Positions 42,138 to 50,245 of a stretch of 64,000 bases of DNA are shown here, piece after piece. Origin of the DNA: UBA6522 sp965262365 (GTDB lineage Bacteria; Pseudomonadota; Gammaproteobacteria; Steroidobacterales; Rariloculaceae); assembly GCA_965262365.1 (NCBI GenBank), contig OZ253541.1, positions 1,550,001 through 1,614,000 on the forward strand. Reading direction: 5' to 3'. The translations under genes and the position numbers were made by a program. The notes under the pieces are model-generated. The model did not search any database. It worked only from the letters and a program-made list of their open reading frames with translations, and had not been told where the DNA came from. Every line of letters starts with the position of its first letter. The first letter of the stretch is position 1.

Positions 42138-42974
42138 CTAGTTTTTCTTGCTGGCCCGGAATGCAAGCGATATCGCCAGCGTCTGAGCGATACACATGGA
42201 AGCGGTGAGTGAGCGAAACGACAAGACCTCCGCATCGAGCACCTCCAAATATACTCGTGCGGACGGCATGATCGGACTCAAGCGACTGTCGCTGATGGCA
42301 ATGACCGGCACCCCTTGCCGGGAAGCGTTCGATACGATGTCGGCGGTTTCATGCGCGTAGTGCGAATAGGAAATGGCGATCAGGGCGTCACCGTCGCTCA
42401 TACACCGCGCTTGTTCGTTCAGCATGCCGCCGACCCCGTCCAGCAAAACCGTTCTGCACTCCGCGTGACTCAGCGAGTAGGCAATGTATGCAGCGACCGG
42501 AAATGAACGCCGATATCCAACCACGTAGATCGTCCCTGCCGCTTCAAGAAGATCCACAGCGACGGCGAGCCTTGCGTGAATATTGCTTTCGCTCAGTTGC
42601 GTCAGCGAGATGGTGTTGGTAGCGCATAACCGATTCAGCAGTGAGTGCTCAAGACCCAGTTCGTCCTTGATTTCAGCGTCTTGCGCCGCACGCACACGTT
42701 CCTTGTAGCTTGCGGACCGTTCGGCAATACGCGTCTGGAAGGCCCTTTGCATCTGGGAGAAACCGGTATAGTCAAATGACTTGGCGAAGCGAATCAGCGC
42801 CGACGGCTGCACCTCCGCCCGTTTCGCAATCACAGCAATGGTCTCGATGGCCATGTCGGTCGGATGGTCCAGCGCATAGTTGGCGATCTGGCGCAAACGA
42901 TTGCTCAGCGATCCGTGACGCTCGGTGATCGCTGTGCGAAGCGCTTCGTAATCCGTCGGGGCCGATTCGTCCAT
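42138..42974 (-). CDS. RpiR/MurR-type transcription regulator
   Basis: A ~278-residue regulator with an N-terminal RpiR helix-turn-helix (LSNRLRQIANYALDHPTDMA then IAVIAKRAEVQPSALIRFAK) and a C-terminal SIS sugar-phosphate-binding domain (GTIYVVGYRRSFPVAAYIAY, DALIAISYSHYAHE, VPVIAISDS). RpiR proteins control sugar-phosphate and inositol genes in response to phosphorylated intermediates. I prefer the ATG at 42974; an earlier ATG at 43007 would place the palindrome-like TTTCATAATTGAAA inside the coding region. The gene is divergent from the TRAP operon and next to iolB, so it is the likely controller of the locus. Confidence 0.88.
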   Translation of the reverse strand: MDESAPTDYEALRTAITERHGSLSNRLRQIANYALDHPTDMAIETIAVIAKRAEVQPSALIRFAKSFDYTGFSQMQRAFQTRIAERSASYKERVRAAQDAEIKDELGLEHSLLNRLCATNTISLTQLSESNIHARLAVAVDLLEAAGTIYVVGYRRSFPVAAYIAYSLSHAECRTVLLDGVGGMLNEQARCMSDGDALIAISYSHYAHETADIVSNASRQGVPVIAISDSRLSPIMPSARVYLEVLDAEVLSFRSLTASMCIAQTLAISLAFRASKKN

Positions 42975-43006
42975 GAGCGTTCCATATCTTTCAATTATGA
43001 AACACA

Positions 43007-43013
43007 TATTCTA
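43007..43013. promoter_or_regulatory. TATTCTA candidate operator, rpiR/TRAP
   Basis: TATTCTA lies in the divergent gap between the regulator and the TRAP operon. The overlapping TTTCAATTATGAAA at 42990-43003 is an imperfect inverted repeat with 5-base arms and could be part of the same site. Confidence 0.4.
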
Positions 43014-43046
43014 TCATCGAATTTCCAATCGGTGGCGGAGCGCAAT

Positions 43047-44051
43047 GTGAGGTTCGTGATCGGGATTTTTTCCTGGTGTGCCTTGTGCGCTGGCGCGTAC
43101 GCGGAAACGACATACCTGTTTCGTTATGCGCATTCGCAACCCGGGCAACATCCGCGCAGCGTGTCGATGGAGTTCTTCGAGCGGGAACTCGAACAAAGGA
43201 GCGGTGGGCGCATTGAGGTGGACGCGTATTTCTCGGGCGTACTGGGCACGGAGCGCGAGCTGATGGACATGGTCACCACGGGTGCATTGCAAGGTACGCG
43301 TGGAGCCTTTTTCACCGACGCCAACCCACGCTACACAATTTTCATGATGCCGTTCCTGGTACAGAACTGGGAGCAGGCGCGGCGACTCATGTACAGCGAT
43401 TTAGCCGGAGAGATCAACGCCGGGGCGGCAGCCAACGGATTTCACATCCCGGCCTGCGGTATTTCCCAGGGATTTCGGGCACACACGAACAACGTGCGCC
43501 CGATCGCATCGCCGGACGACCTCAGGGGTTTGAAGATGCGCGTACCGCCACAGGAAGTTTTCCTGCTGACGGCACAGGCTTTTGGCGCAAACCCGCAGGA
43601 CATTCCATTCAGCGAGGCCTATCAGGCGATCCGGACCGGTGTGGTCGACGGTCAAGACAATGCGCCGTCGAATATCTGGGACTCCAAGGTACACGAAGTG
43701 CAGAAATACCTGACCATTACCAACTATGCCACCGGACCGGACCCGATGATTGTCAACCTGGCCTGGTATGAAAAGCTGCCGCCCGATCTCAAGGAAGTTT
43801 TCGACCAGGTGTCAGTGGAAACGATCAATTTCAGCGACGACATGAACGAGCAAAGCGAGCAGGATTACATTGCAAGGCTTTCGCAAGTGCTGGAGACGAC
43901 AATCGTCGATGCGCAGGGCCTGGAACAATTCGCCGAATTGGCCACGCCGGTTTATCAGCATTTCATCGACAAGGGCGTGTTTTCCTGGGATGACATAGAT
44001 CGCGCGAGACGGATTGCCAGAAGCGACGATCGAGAACCGGCCCGGGATTGA
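43047..44051 (+). CDS. dctP: TRAP transporter substrate-binding protein
   Basis: A 334-residue periplasmic binding protein of the DctP type. The signal peptide runs RFVIGIFSWCALCAGAYA; the mature chain has RYAHSQPGQHPRSVSMEFF, LKMRVPPQEVFLLTAQAFG and the family-typical EAYQAIRTGVVDGQDNAPSN. It captures a carboxylate-bearing substrate for the DctQM permease. GTG at 43047 with GGAG upstream is used, because a longer frame from 42864 overlaps the regulator gene. The Arg in LKMRVPP is the conserved carboxylate-binding position. The substrate is unknown; neighbouring genes hint at a sugar acid or inositol-derived acid. Confidence 0.9.
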   Translation: MRFVIGIFSWCALCAGAYAETTYLFRYAHSQPGQHPRSVSMEFFERELEQRSGGRIEVDAYFSGVLGTERELMDMVTTGALQGTRGAFFTDANPRYTIFMMPFLVQNWEQARRLMYSDLAGEINAGAAANGFHIPACGISQGFRAHTNNVRPIASPDDLRGLKMRVPPQEVFLLTAQAFGANPQDIPFSEAYQAIRTGVVDGQDNAPSNIWDSKVHEVQKYLTITNYATGPDPMIVNLAWYEKLPPDLKEVFDQVSVETINFSDDMNEQSEQDYIARLSQVLETTIVDAQGLEQFAELATPVYQHFIDKGVFSWDDIDRARRIARSDDREPARD

Positions 44052-44070
44052 CTCGACAGAAGAGACAGAA

Positions 44071-44583
44071 GTGGCAGACCTGTTTGCGAAGCTTGACCGA
44101 GTATTCATCAAGACGGCCGAAGTCGCTATCGTCGCAGCGCTGGCTATCATTTTTGCGATGGTCGTCTTGCTCGTCGTGTTGCGCTATGCATTCAGCTCGA
44201 CCATCGTTGGCGGCAACGAGTTCATTGTCTTGCTGTTTATCTATACGACGTCGATCGGCGCGGCCGTTGCGATATCGAGGAAGGAGCACATTGCGATCAA
44301 CTTTCTGGTCGACCGACTTGCGGACAGGTCGCGGAAGATTATCGAGATCGTCGGTTTCGCACTGATCGCACTGATCAATGCGGTGATGGTCTGGTATAGC
44401 CTGACGATCTGGATTCCCCTGACCGGTCATTTCATCTTGCCGGCCCTGCAGCTTCCCCAAGGGTATGCGCAGGCCGCCGTTCCCATCGGTTGCGGGCTCG
44501 TTACGCTAAGCAGCCTTTCACATATCGGTCTGCTGCTCGCCGGCAAAGAGCCATTCGGCTCTCTCGGAGCGGCCGAACAATAA
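44071..44583 (+). CDS. dctQ: TRAP transporter small permease
   Basis: A ~170-residue protein with four hydrophobic helices (for example VAIVAALAIIFAMVVLLVVL and EFIVLLFIYTTSIGAAVAIS). ISRKEHIAINFLVDRL between helices 2 and 3 is the typical DctQ signature. It bridges DctP and DctM. I use GTG at 44071; an ATG at 44014 would overlap dctP by 38 bases and add a charged non-conserved tail. Confidence 0.88.
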   Translation: MADLFAKLDRVFIKTAEVAIVAALAIIFAMVVLLVVLRYAFSSTIVGGNEFIVLLFIYTTSIGAAVAISRKEHIAINFLVDRLADRSRKIIEIVGFALIALINAVMVWYSLTIWIPLTGHFILPALQLPQGYAQAAVPIGCGLVTLSSLSHIGLLLAGKEPFGSLGAAEQ

Positions 44584-44612
44584 TTCCGGCGATTCCGCCC
44601 GAGGGGCCCGAA

Positions 44613-45890
44613 GTGCTTGTCCTGATACTCAGTTTGTTTGTGTTGCTGGCAATGGGAATTCCCATCGCCTATGCACTGGGTCTGTCGGCCTTCGCCTATT
44701 TTGTCGTCGTACAGCCGGATCTGATGCAAATCCTGCCGCAGCGGCTGTTTTCGGGAATGAACAATTACGCGCTGATTGCGCTGCCGCTATTCATCCTGAT
44801 GGGGCTGGTCATGAACGAAAGCGGGATTACCGGTCGGCTCATCCGCTTCTGCAGCTTGTTCGTCGGAAAACTGCGCGGAGGGACCGGTCTCGTCAATGTT
44901 TTCGCAAGCATGATCTTCGGCGGCATTTCCGGGTCCTCTGCGTCGGACACGGCATCGATCGGTTCAGTCCTGATTCCGGCAATGAAATCGAAAGGCTATC
45001 CGGGGCGCTTTGCGGCAGGCATTACCGTGGCATCGTCGACGATGGGCATGATCATTCCGCCGAGCGTGCCGATTGTCCTTTATGCGATCGTCGCGCAGGA
45101 ATCCGTCGGCAGGTTATTTCTCGGCGGCGTTATCCCCGGGCTCTTGATCGGTTTCCTGCAGTTATTCATTTGCCTCTACATTTCCGCGAGGAACAATTAT
45201 CCGAAAGAGGATATCGACACCAGCGTCGGCAATGTCATTCGCGAGATCAGAGGCTCGTTCCTGGTCCTTCTGATGCCCGTTCTCGTCGTTGGCGCCGTGG
45301 TATTCGGAATCGCGACAGCAACCGAGTCTGCCGGACTGGGCGTGCTTTATGCACTGCTACTCGGTTTTTTTTCGATCGGAGCACTTACATTCAAAGGCCT
45401 TTTGAGCTGCTTCAGAACCGCTGTCATCACCAGCGCAAAAATCATGTTGATCATCGCGATGTCGACGATGTACATATGGATCCTGGCGCTCGAGCGTGTT
45501 CCGCAAGCCATTGCGGCCTGGGTCACAAGCATGAATCTCGGACCGGTCTCCGTGATGTTGCTGGTCAATGTCATCATCCTCGCGATCGGCACGTTCATCG
45601 ACGTCAGCCCGGCCATCATGCTCATGACGCCGGTGCTGTTGCCGGCCGCCGTGGAGGCTGGCGTATCGCCCATCACGTTCGGCGTGGTCCTGGTTTCCGC
45701 GTTGGCAGTGGGTGCCTGCACGCCACCTGTGGGTAATTGCCTGAACGTATGCGCCTCGGTTTCCGGACTGCGCATCGGCACGATATTCCGCGGTGCCCTG
45801 CCCTTCCTGCTGGCCAATTTCGTCGTGCTCTTGCTCATCACGATATTTCCGCAACTGGTGCTCTGGATTCCCTCGGTGCTCATGCCCTGA
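44613..45890 (+). CDS. dctM: TRAP transporter large permease
   Basis: A 425-residue membrane protein with about 12 helices. Family stretches include RLFSGMNNYALIALPLFILM, FGGISGSSASDTASIGSVL, GYPGRFAAGITVASSTMGMI followed by IPPSVPIVLYAI, and VGACTPPVGNCLNVCAS. It is the ion-coupled channel component of the TRAP system. GTG at 44613 is preceded by GAGGGG. Gene order dctP-dctQ-dctM is standard, with spacings of 19 and 29 bases. Confidence 0.92.
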   Translation: MLVLILSLFVLLAMGIPIAYALGLSAFAYFVVVQPDLMQILPQRLFSGMNNYALIALPLFILMGLVMNESGITGRLIRFCSLFVGKLRGGTGLVNVFASMIFGGISGSSASDTASIGSVLIPAMKSKGYPGRFAAGITVASSTMGMIIPPSVPIVLYAIVAQESVGRLFLGGVIPGLLIGFLQLFICLYISARNNYPKEDIDTSVGNVIREIRGSFLVLLMPVLVVGAVVFGIATATESAGLGVLYALLLGFFSIGALTFKGLLSCFRTAVITSAKIMLIIAMSTMYIWILALERVPQAIAAWVTSMNLGPVSVMLLVNVIILAIGTFIDVSPAIMLMTPVLLPAAVEAGVSPITFGVVLVSALAVGACTPPVGNCLNVCASVSGLRIGTIFRGALPFLLANFVVLLLITIFPQLVLWIPSVLMP

Positions 45891-45896
45891 TATCAA

Positions 45897-46846
45897 ATGC
45901 ACGAACCTGTCCGAATGAAGAGTGCGCATCTCTGGCAACCGTCGCTGCAGCAGATTGCCGTGGCCCTGCAGAAAGGGCTGTCGGAGAACTACGAGCAAGT
46001 TTCGGTCTCGGTCGAGGAATGTCCGGACCTTCGTGACTGGGGCTGCACGACTGAGGGCCTGTCCGGAAACGCGTGCATTCTCGATGCCGGTGGCGAACCG
46101 TATGCGCACAACAAACAGTATCGGGACCACCAGTTCGATATCTCGAAATGGCAACCGCCTGCGGCCTGCCGGATGCTGGAATTTTCGGTGCCGGCATGGC
46201 TTGCCCGGCGGTGCTGGACGGCCATTGCGGGGAGATGATTGCAAGCGTAGGTTTGCCGGGAGACGTCCGCTCCAAAGTTGCCAGGGTCGGCCGCAACAAG
46301 GAATGTATCGTCGAGGACTACGGTGCGATGATTCATTCCGGGCTTTCGAACCTGTACCTGTGCGATGGACGACCCGGCCAGGCGGTCAAGCTCGAAGTAT
46401 CGATCAGGTCAGGAGATGAAGCCTCCCTGACTCAAGCCATCCGCAAGAGCATGATCGACAACCTGGCCGCAAGTGATGCACGGCAGATCGCGCTCGGCGG
46501 TGTATTCAAGATCACCGGAGGCAGGGTCCGTTCACACGTCATGCCCGACTACAACTGCATTGGCTTCGAATACTTCGACGAAGAAAGGAACGAAGCATTC
46601 AGAGACTTTCTCCAATTCTATGAAATGGGCCCGAACCTGCTTTGCTTCTCGGTATTGTGGACGGGCGACCCGACGGGATTCGGCCTGCACCTGCGATCCT
46701 CCGGTGAACATACCCATTTCTATGCTATCGACGGTAAGCAAGAGGCGGGCCATTACCACGGTGACGTTACGCCGGAGGAGATCGCGTACTCGGGCTATTT
46801 CCACCCGACAACAATGGTTTTTCGCATCAACGATTTGGAGGGTTAA
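45897..46846 (+). pseudogene. DUF1907 ester-hydrolase-like protein, frameshifted
   Basis: Two overlapping frames together encode one ~316-residue DUF1907 protein (relatives of human C11orf54). The first runs from 45897 through SVSVEECPDLRDWGC and KQYRDHQFDIS; near 46140-46150 the sense continues in the next frame as EMATACGLPDAGIFGAGMA, then GHCGEMIAS..., with FYEMGPNLLCFSVLW, HTHFYAIDGKQEAGHYHGD and GYFHPTTMVFRI to the stop. A single missing base within GATATCTCGAAATGG explains the break. The histidines of the zinc site in HTHF and GHYHGD are preserved. The gene starts 7 bases after dctM and ends 3 bases before the next start, so it was part of the operon. It could also be a sequencing error. 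Confidence 0.8.
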
Positions 46847-46849
46847 CTA

Positions 46850-47791
46850 TTGAACGCCTATTCCAACCCCAAAGTGGCGGTTGTCGGAGCGGGTGCGATG
46901 GGCTCACTCTTCGGTGGCCTCCTGGCCGAAGGTGGACTCGACGTTACGCTCGTCGATATCTGGCAGAAGCATGTCGACGCGGTCAACGCGAACGGCCTGA
47001 AGATGGTCGGTCACGGCGGCGAGCGACTGATTCCCGTCGAGGCAACATCGCACCCGTCAACCATTGACTCGGTTGACGCTGTGTTTTTCCAGTGCAAGGC
47101 GATTTACAACGCAGATGCGGCGACGAGCGTGAAGCACCTGTTCGACAATGAACACACGGTTGCAATCAGCTTTCAAAACGGCCTCGGCAACGAAGAAGAG
47201 ATTGAGAGAATTCTCGGCGACGGCAAGGTGCTCGGCGGCTTGACCGCACAGGGAGCGAATATCGAAGAACCCGGCGTCGTCCGCAACCACGCTGAACTCC
47301 CCAGCACGCTCGGTGAGATGCAGGGCGGTATGTCGGACCGCGCTATCGCGCTTGCAAGAGCGTTTACCGAACACGGGTTGCCAACCGAGGCCAGCGAGAA
47401 CATCCGCTATGACATCTGGAAAAAACTGATGGCCAACATCGGTGTTTCGGGCACTTCAGCCGCACCCAACCTGACGCTGGGCGGGATCGTCCGGGTGCCT
47501 GAGTTGAAAGCGATTGCATATCGCGCCATCGACGAGGCGCTCGCCGTCGCAAAGGCGGAGAACATCGATCTCGATCCGGGCGCAGCCCGGGAAGTATTCC
47601 ACCAGATTACTTCGGGCACGCCAGGAAACAAATCGAGCCTTTGCGTGGACATCGTCAATGAGCGCCCGTCGGAAGTCGACTACATCTATGGATCCGTCAT
47701 GGAACTCGGTCAGAAACATGGCATCGACACACCCGTCTTGCAGACAATTCTTGCCGTGATCAAGGGGCTGCAAAGTCACTATGGGTCATAA
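46850..47791 (+). CDS. Ketopantoate reductase-like dehydrogenase (PanE/ApbA family)
   Basis: A 313-residue NAD(P)-dependent reductase with VAVVGAGAMGSLFGGLLAEG at the N-terminus, FQNGLGNEEEIERIL, and the C-terminal helical domain containing NIRYDIWKKLMANIGVS (catalytic Lys) and PGNKSSLCVDIVNERPSEVD (substrate-binding region). The family includes ketopantoate reductase and many other 2-hydroxyacid dehydrogenases; its position downstream of a TRAP system and DUF1907 suggests a catabolic 2-keto/2-hydroxyacid role rather than pantothenate synthesis. The TTG start has GGAGG about 8 bases upstream. It closes the TRAP operon. Confidence 0.82.
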   Translation: MNAYSNPKVAVVGAGAMGSLFGGLLAEGGLDVTLVDIWQKHVDAVNANGLKMVGHGGERLIPVEATSHPSTIDSVDAVFFQCKAIYNADAATSVKHLFDNEHTVAISFQNGLGNEEEIERILGDGKVLGGLTAQGANIEEPGVVRNHAELPSTLGEMQGGMSDRAIALARAFTEHGLPTEASENIRYDIWKKLMANIGVSGTSAAPNLTLGGIVRVPELKAIAYRAIDEALAVAKAENIDLDPGAAREVFHQITSGTPGNKSSLCVDIVNERPSEVDYIYGSVMELGQKHGIDTPVLQTILAVIKGLQSHYGS

Positions 47792-47826
47792 GGGGAGGAA
47801 ACGGGTAATGAAAGCCCCCGTCCATT

Positions 47827-47902
47827 CGGGGGTATTTGTGGGGGCATTTTGATGGACGCCCCCTATAGCGAACTGATTTTATTGGGATTTAAAAAGACGG
47901 CG
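47827..47902. repeat. GGGGGTA-iteron sequence, copy 1
   Basis: About 76 bases beginning CGGGGGTATTTGTGGGGGCA and ending AAAAAGACGGCG align over their length with 49592-49668 (GGGGG blocks, ATTTTGA, AACTG-x-TTTTATTG and GACG-x-CG shared; roughly three quarters of bases identical by eye). Paired GGGGGTA iterons of this kind are familiar from tyrosine-integrase attachment regions, so an old att site is possible. Confidence 0.55.
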
Positions 47903-48047
47903 GGTCTGGCCTGTCTGCTGGACTGCTTCGCCCGCTTCGCCCTTGAGGGGCGTGGAACACCGGTACCGGACTCGCAACCCCAGGCAAGGCCGGCGAGAAT
48001 GACGATACGCTAGTGCACGATACGCCGGAACTCGATTCTCCGGTGCA

Positions 48048-49355
48048 CTACTGGAAAAACTCCTCCAGCGCGATGTCCAGGTGATGGCCGCGCAGATCCT
48101 TCGCCACGATGTTGCCGCTGCCGGACTCGACCAGGTAGTTCTTCGGCACGCCGGTCACGCCATAGGCAAGCGCCGCCTCGTGTTCCATCCCCATCCCGGT
48201 GTCGAACCAGGGCAGGTCCTCTTCCTCGGAGGCGATCTCCCAGTCGAGGCGGTCGTCGTCGACGGTGAACGAAAAGATTTCGAAGCCCTGGTCGCCAAAC
48301 TTGGCGTAGGCCTCCTTCATGTGGGGAATCTCGGCCCGGCAGGGACCGCACCAGGAGGCCCAGAACTCCACCAGCACCAGTTCGCTCCCCGCCCGCACGT
48401 CGGCGAGCCGGACCGAATCGCCGTCAAGGGTGTCCGCGACGAAGTCCTGGATGTCCGCGCCGACCGCGAAACGCCGCCGCTCCTCGACCCGTTTCGCCTC
48501 GGCCACCTCGGCCCGCGCGAGCCGATCGAGAACCCAGGGATCGTCCGGGGTCATTTCGGCGAGCCCCCGCCAGGCGTCGAGCATCCACGGACCGCCCAGC
48601 CAGGCGGTTTCGATGGTGAGACGGCGTACCAACGGATCCGGATGGGTGGTCGAGACCCGGGCACGGCCTTCGATCTCAAGTTCCATCATGCCGTTGAAGG
48701 TTGCCGAAGAGAGGTCGACGCGGGCGCGGCGCTCGTCTTCGGTCTCTCCGTCCACCGAGGGAATCAGCCGCAGGTATTCCGCTTCGGCCGCGACGTACTC
48801 ATCCGTGCGCCGCCAGGCGTTGTAGACGGCATCGTTGTACGGTCCGCCCTCGATGTAGAAGCGTCCGGGCCGGGTCATGTGCAATCGCAGGTTGCCCTGT
48901 TCGAGGATGAACTCGTTGCCCTTCATCGGCGCATAACGCTGTCCTTCGTGCCCCATCGCGTCCAGAACGTAAAAGTACACATCGCGCGGCGCATCCACCG
49001 CCGCCTCCACACGAAACGTGCCGTCGGCTCCGAGGGGCGCCCTGGCGATCACGTTGAGCGACGATTCCCTCGAACTCGTCGAGCCTGCGCCCGTGGCGGA
49101 GGTTGCGGCGGCGGTCGATGCGGAGGTCGCGGCTGCTGTCGACGTGGAGGCCGACACTGCGGTCGAAGCCGCCGCCATCGTCACGGCGGCGCCTCCGCTT
49201 TCCGGTTCGGGTTTGGGGCTCCAGACCACGAAGTTGCCGCTGGCGTAGAACGCCGACAGATCGCCTTCCAGGACGAACGTCGCCTCTTGGGCGGAGACAG
49301 TCGCCGTGAAGGCCGAAAGAACAACGATCAGCCAGTGTGTCAAGCAATGTTTCAT
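48048..49355 (-). CDS. Thioredoxin-like (TlpA/ResA type) exported protein
   Basis: A 435-residue periplasmic protein. A signal peptide (LIVVLSAFTATVSA) leads into a DUF4369-like beta domain; the C-terminal ~140 residues are a thioredoxin fold with FWASWCGPCRAEIPHMKEA (CGPC active site) and the cis-proline region GVTGVPKNYLV. The N-terminal domain is interrupted by ~45 residues of almost pure Ala/Thr/Ser (TAVSASTSTAAATSASTAAA and onward), an unusual low-complexity insert. It probably reduces disulfides of an exported partner, which is unknown. The gene is bracketed by the two GGGGGTA-iteron repeats. Confidence 0.85.
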   Translation of the reverse strand: MKHCLTHWLIVVLSAFTATVSAQEATFVLEGDLSAFYASGNFVVWSPKPEPESGGAAVTMAAASTAVSASTSTAAATSASTAAATSATGAGSTSSRESSLNVIARAPLGADGTFRVEAAVDAPRDVYFYVLDAMGHEGQRYAPMKGNEFILEQGNLRLHMTRPGRFYIEGGPYNDAVYNAWRRTDEYVAAEAEYLRLIPSVDGETEDERRARVDLSSATFNGMMELEIEGRARVSTTHPDPLVRRLTIETAWLGGPWMLDAWRGLAEMTPDDPWVLDRLARAEVAEAKRVEERRRFAVGADIQDFVADTLDGDSVRLADVRAGSELVLVEFWASWCGPCRAEIPHMKEAYAKFGDQGFEIFSFTVDDDRLDWEIASEEEDLPWFDTGMGMEHEAALAYGVTGVPKNYLVESGSGNIVAKDLRGHHLDIALEEFFQ

Positions 49356-49591
49356 ATCAATCTTCCACGTTTTCGAGCCAGGTACTCATCAAGGCACCGG
49401 CCTGGGGCGTCAGAGTGCATTTCCCCGACCGAGCTTGTACCCGGAATAACAGCGACAGCCGGGCGTTCTCGGCCCAGGCGGGCATGCCGCCGTCGACGAA
49501 GCTGTCTGCTCAGCGCCAAGTCGGTCAGCATGGGCGGATCGTAGATGCTCGTCAAGGTTTAAAGATGTGTTCCGAATCATTGTCATATCGC

Positions 49592-49668
49592 TGGGGGTAC
49601 TAGTGGGGGTATTTTGACTGGCACCCCTTTTAACCAACTGGTTTTATTGAGCCTGAAAGAGACGCCGC
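49592..49668. repeat. GGGGGTA-iteron sequence, copy 2
   Basis: TGGGGGTACTAGTGGGGGTA followed by TTTTGACTGGC, AACTGGTTTTATTG and GACGCCG; aligned with 47827-47902. The two copies, in direct orientation about 1.77 kb apart, flank the thioredoxin-like gene. Confidence 0.55.
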
Positions 49669-49933
49669 CTCCACCATTTACCCTTCCTTCGTGCCCGCCT
49701 ACGATCCCGGGGCCGAAGTGCAGCAGATCCGCATCTGTTCCATACCAGCGCATCGAACCGCAGGCGGCAGACCGGTTCCGCTACCGATCGATCTTGCCCT
49801 GGGTCATCGGGTGATTGCGGTACGTAACCACCCTTTTTTGTCCAACTAGTGCTGACGCCGAACAGCACTTGTACATGGTCAAATTGTCGGCTGAGATCGG
49901 TTAACCTGCCAATGCCACGTCGTCATGTGCGAA

Positions 49934-50206
49934 TCAGAAAATCCCGGCCTCAAGCCCGGCCGCCAGCGTCATGCCCAGTTCTCGGCATTGCCCGAGCCAG
50001 ATCTCCTGGAAGTTGCCGACCATCAGCAACGGGTCAGCCACCTGTTTCAACTTGAGGCCGGTGACGATGCGCGTGACGGCATTGACTGTGCCGGTGCCGT
50101 CATTGCCGGCCTTGACGACCAGCGCTTGTACCGGGCAAACATCGACCGACTCGATTGCCGGGTCCGATGCGCCGTCGATAAGGGCATCAACGATCTGACG
50201 CCACAA
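49934..50206 (-). pseudogene. Flavodoxin-like oxidoreductase with middle deleted
   Basis: The 90-codon frame joins a segment typical of the early part of small flavodoxin-fold NAD(P)H oxidoreductases (IVDALIDGASDPAIESVDV) directly to their C-terminal part (ALVVKAGNDGTGTVNAVTRI, then CRELGMTLAAGLEAGIF). The first FMN loop and the central region are missing, so about half of a normal ~170-200-residue protein has been lost by an internal, frame-preserving deletion. It is unlikely to bind flavin. Confidence 0.5.
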
Positions 50207-50245
50207 TGATCAGCGGGCTCGCCACAGCGGATTGCCAACTTCGTT

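Noticed and set aside
47827..49668. GGGGGTA iterons as a plasmid replication origin
   Set aside because: Only two pairs, no Rep gene, no DnaA boxes and no AT-rich unwinding region nearby; the surroundings look chromosomal.
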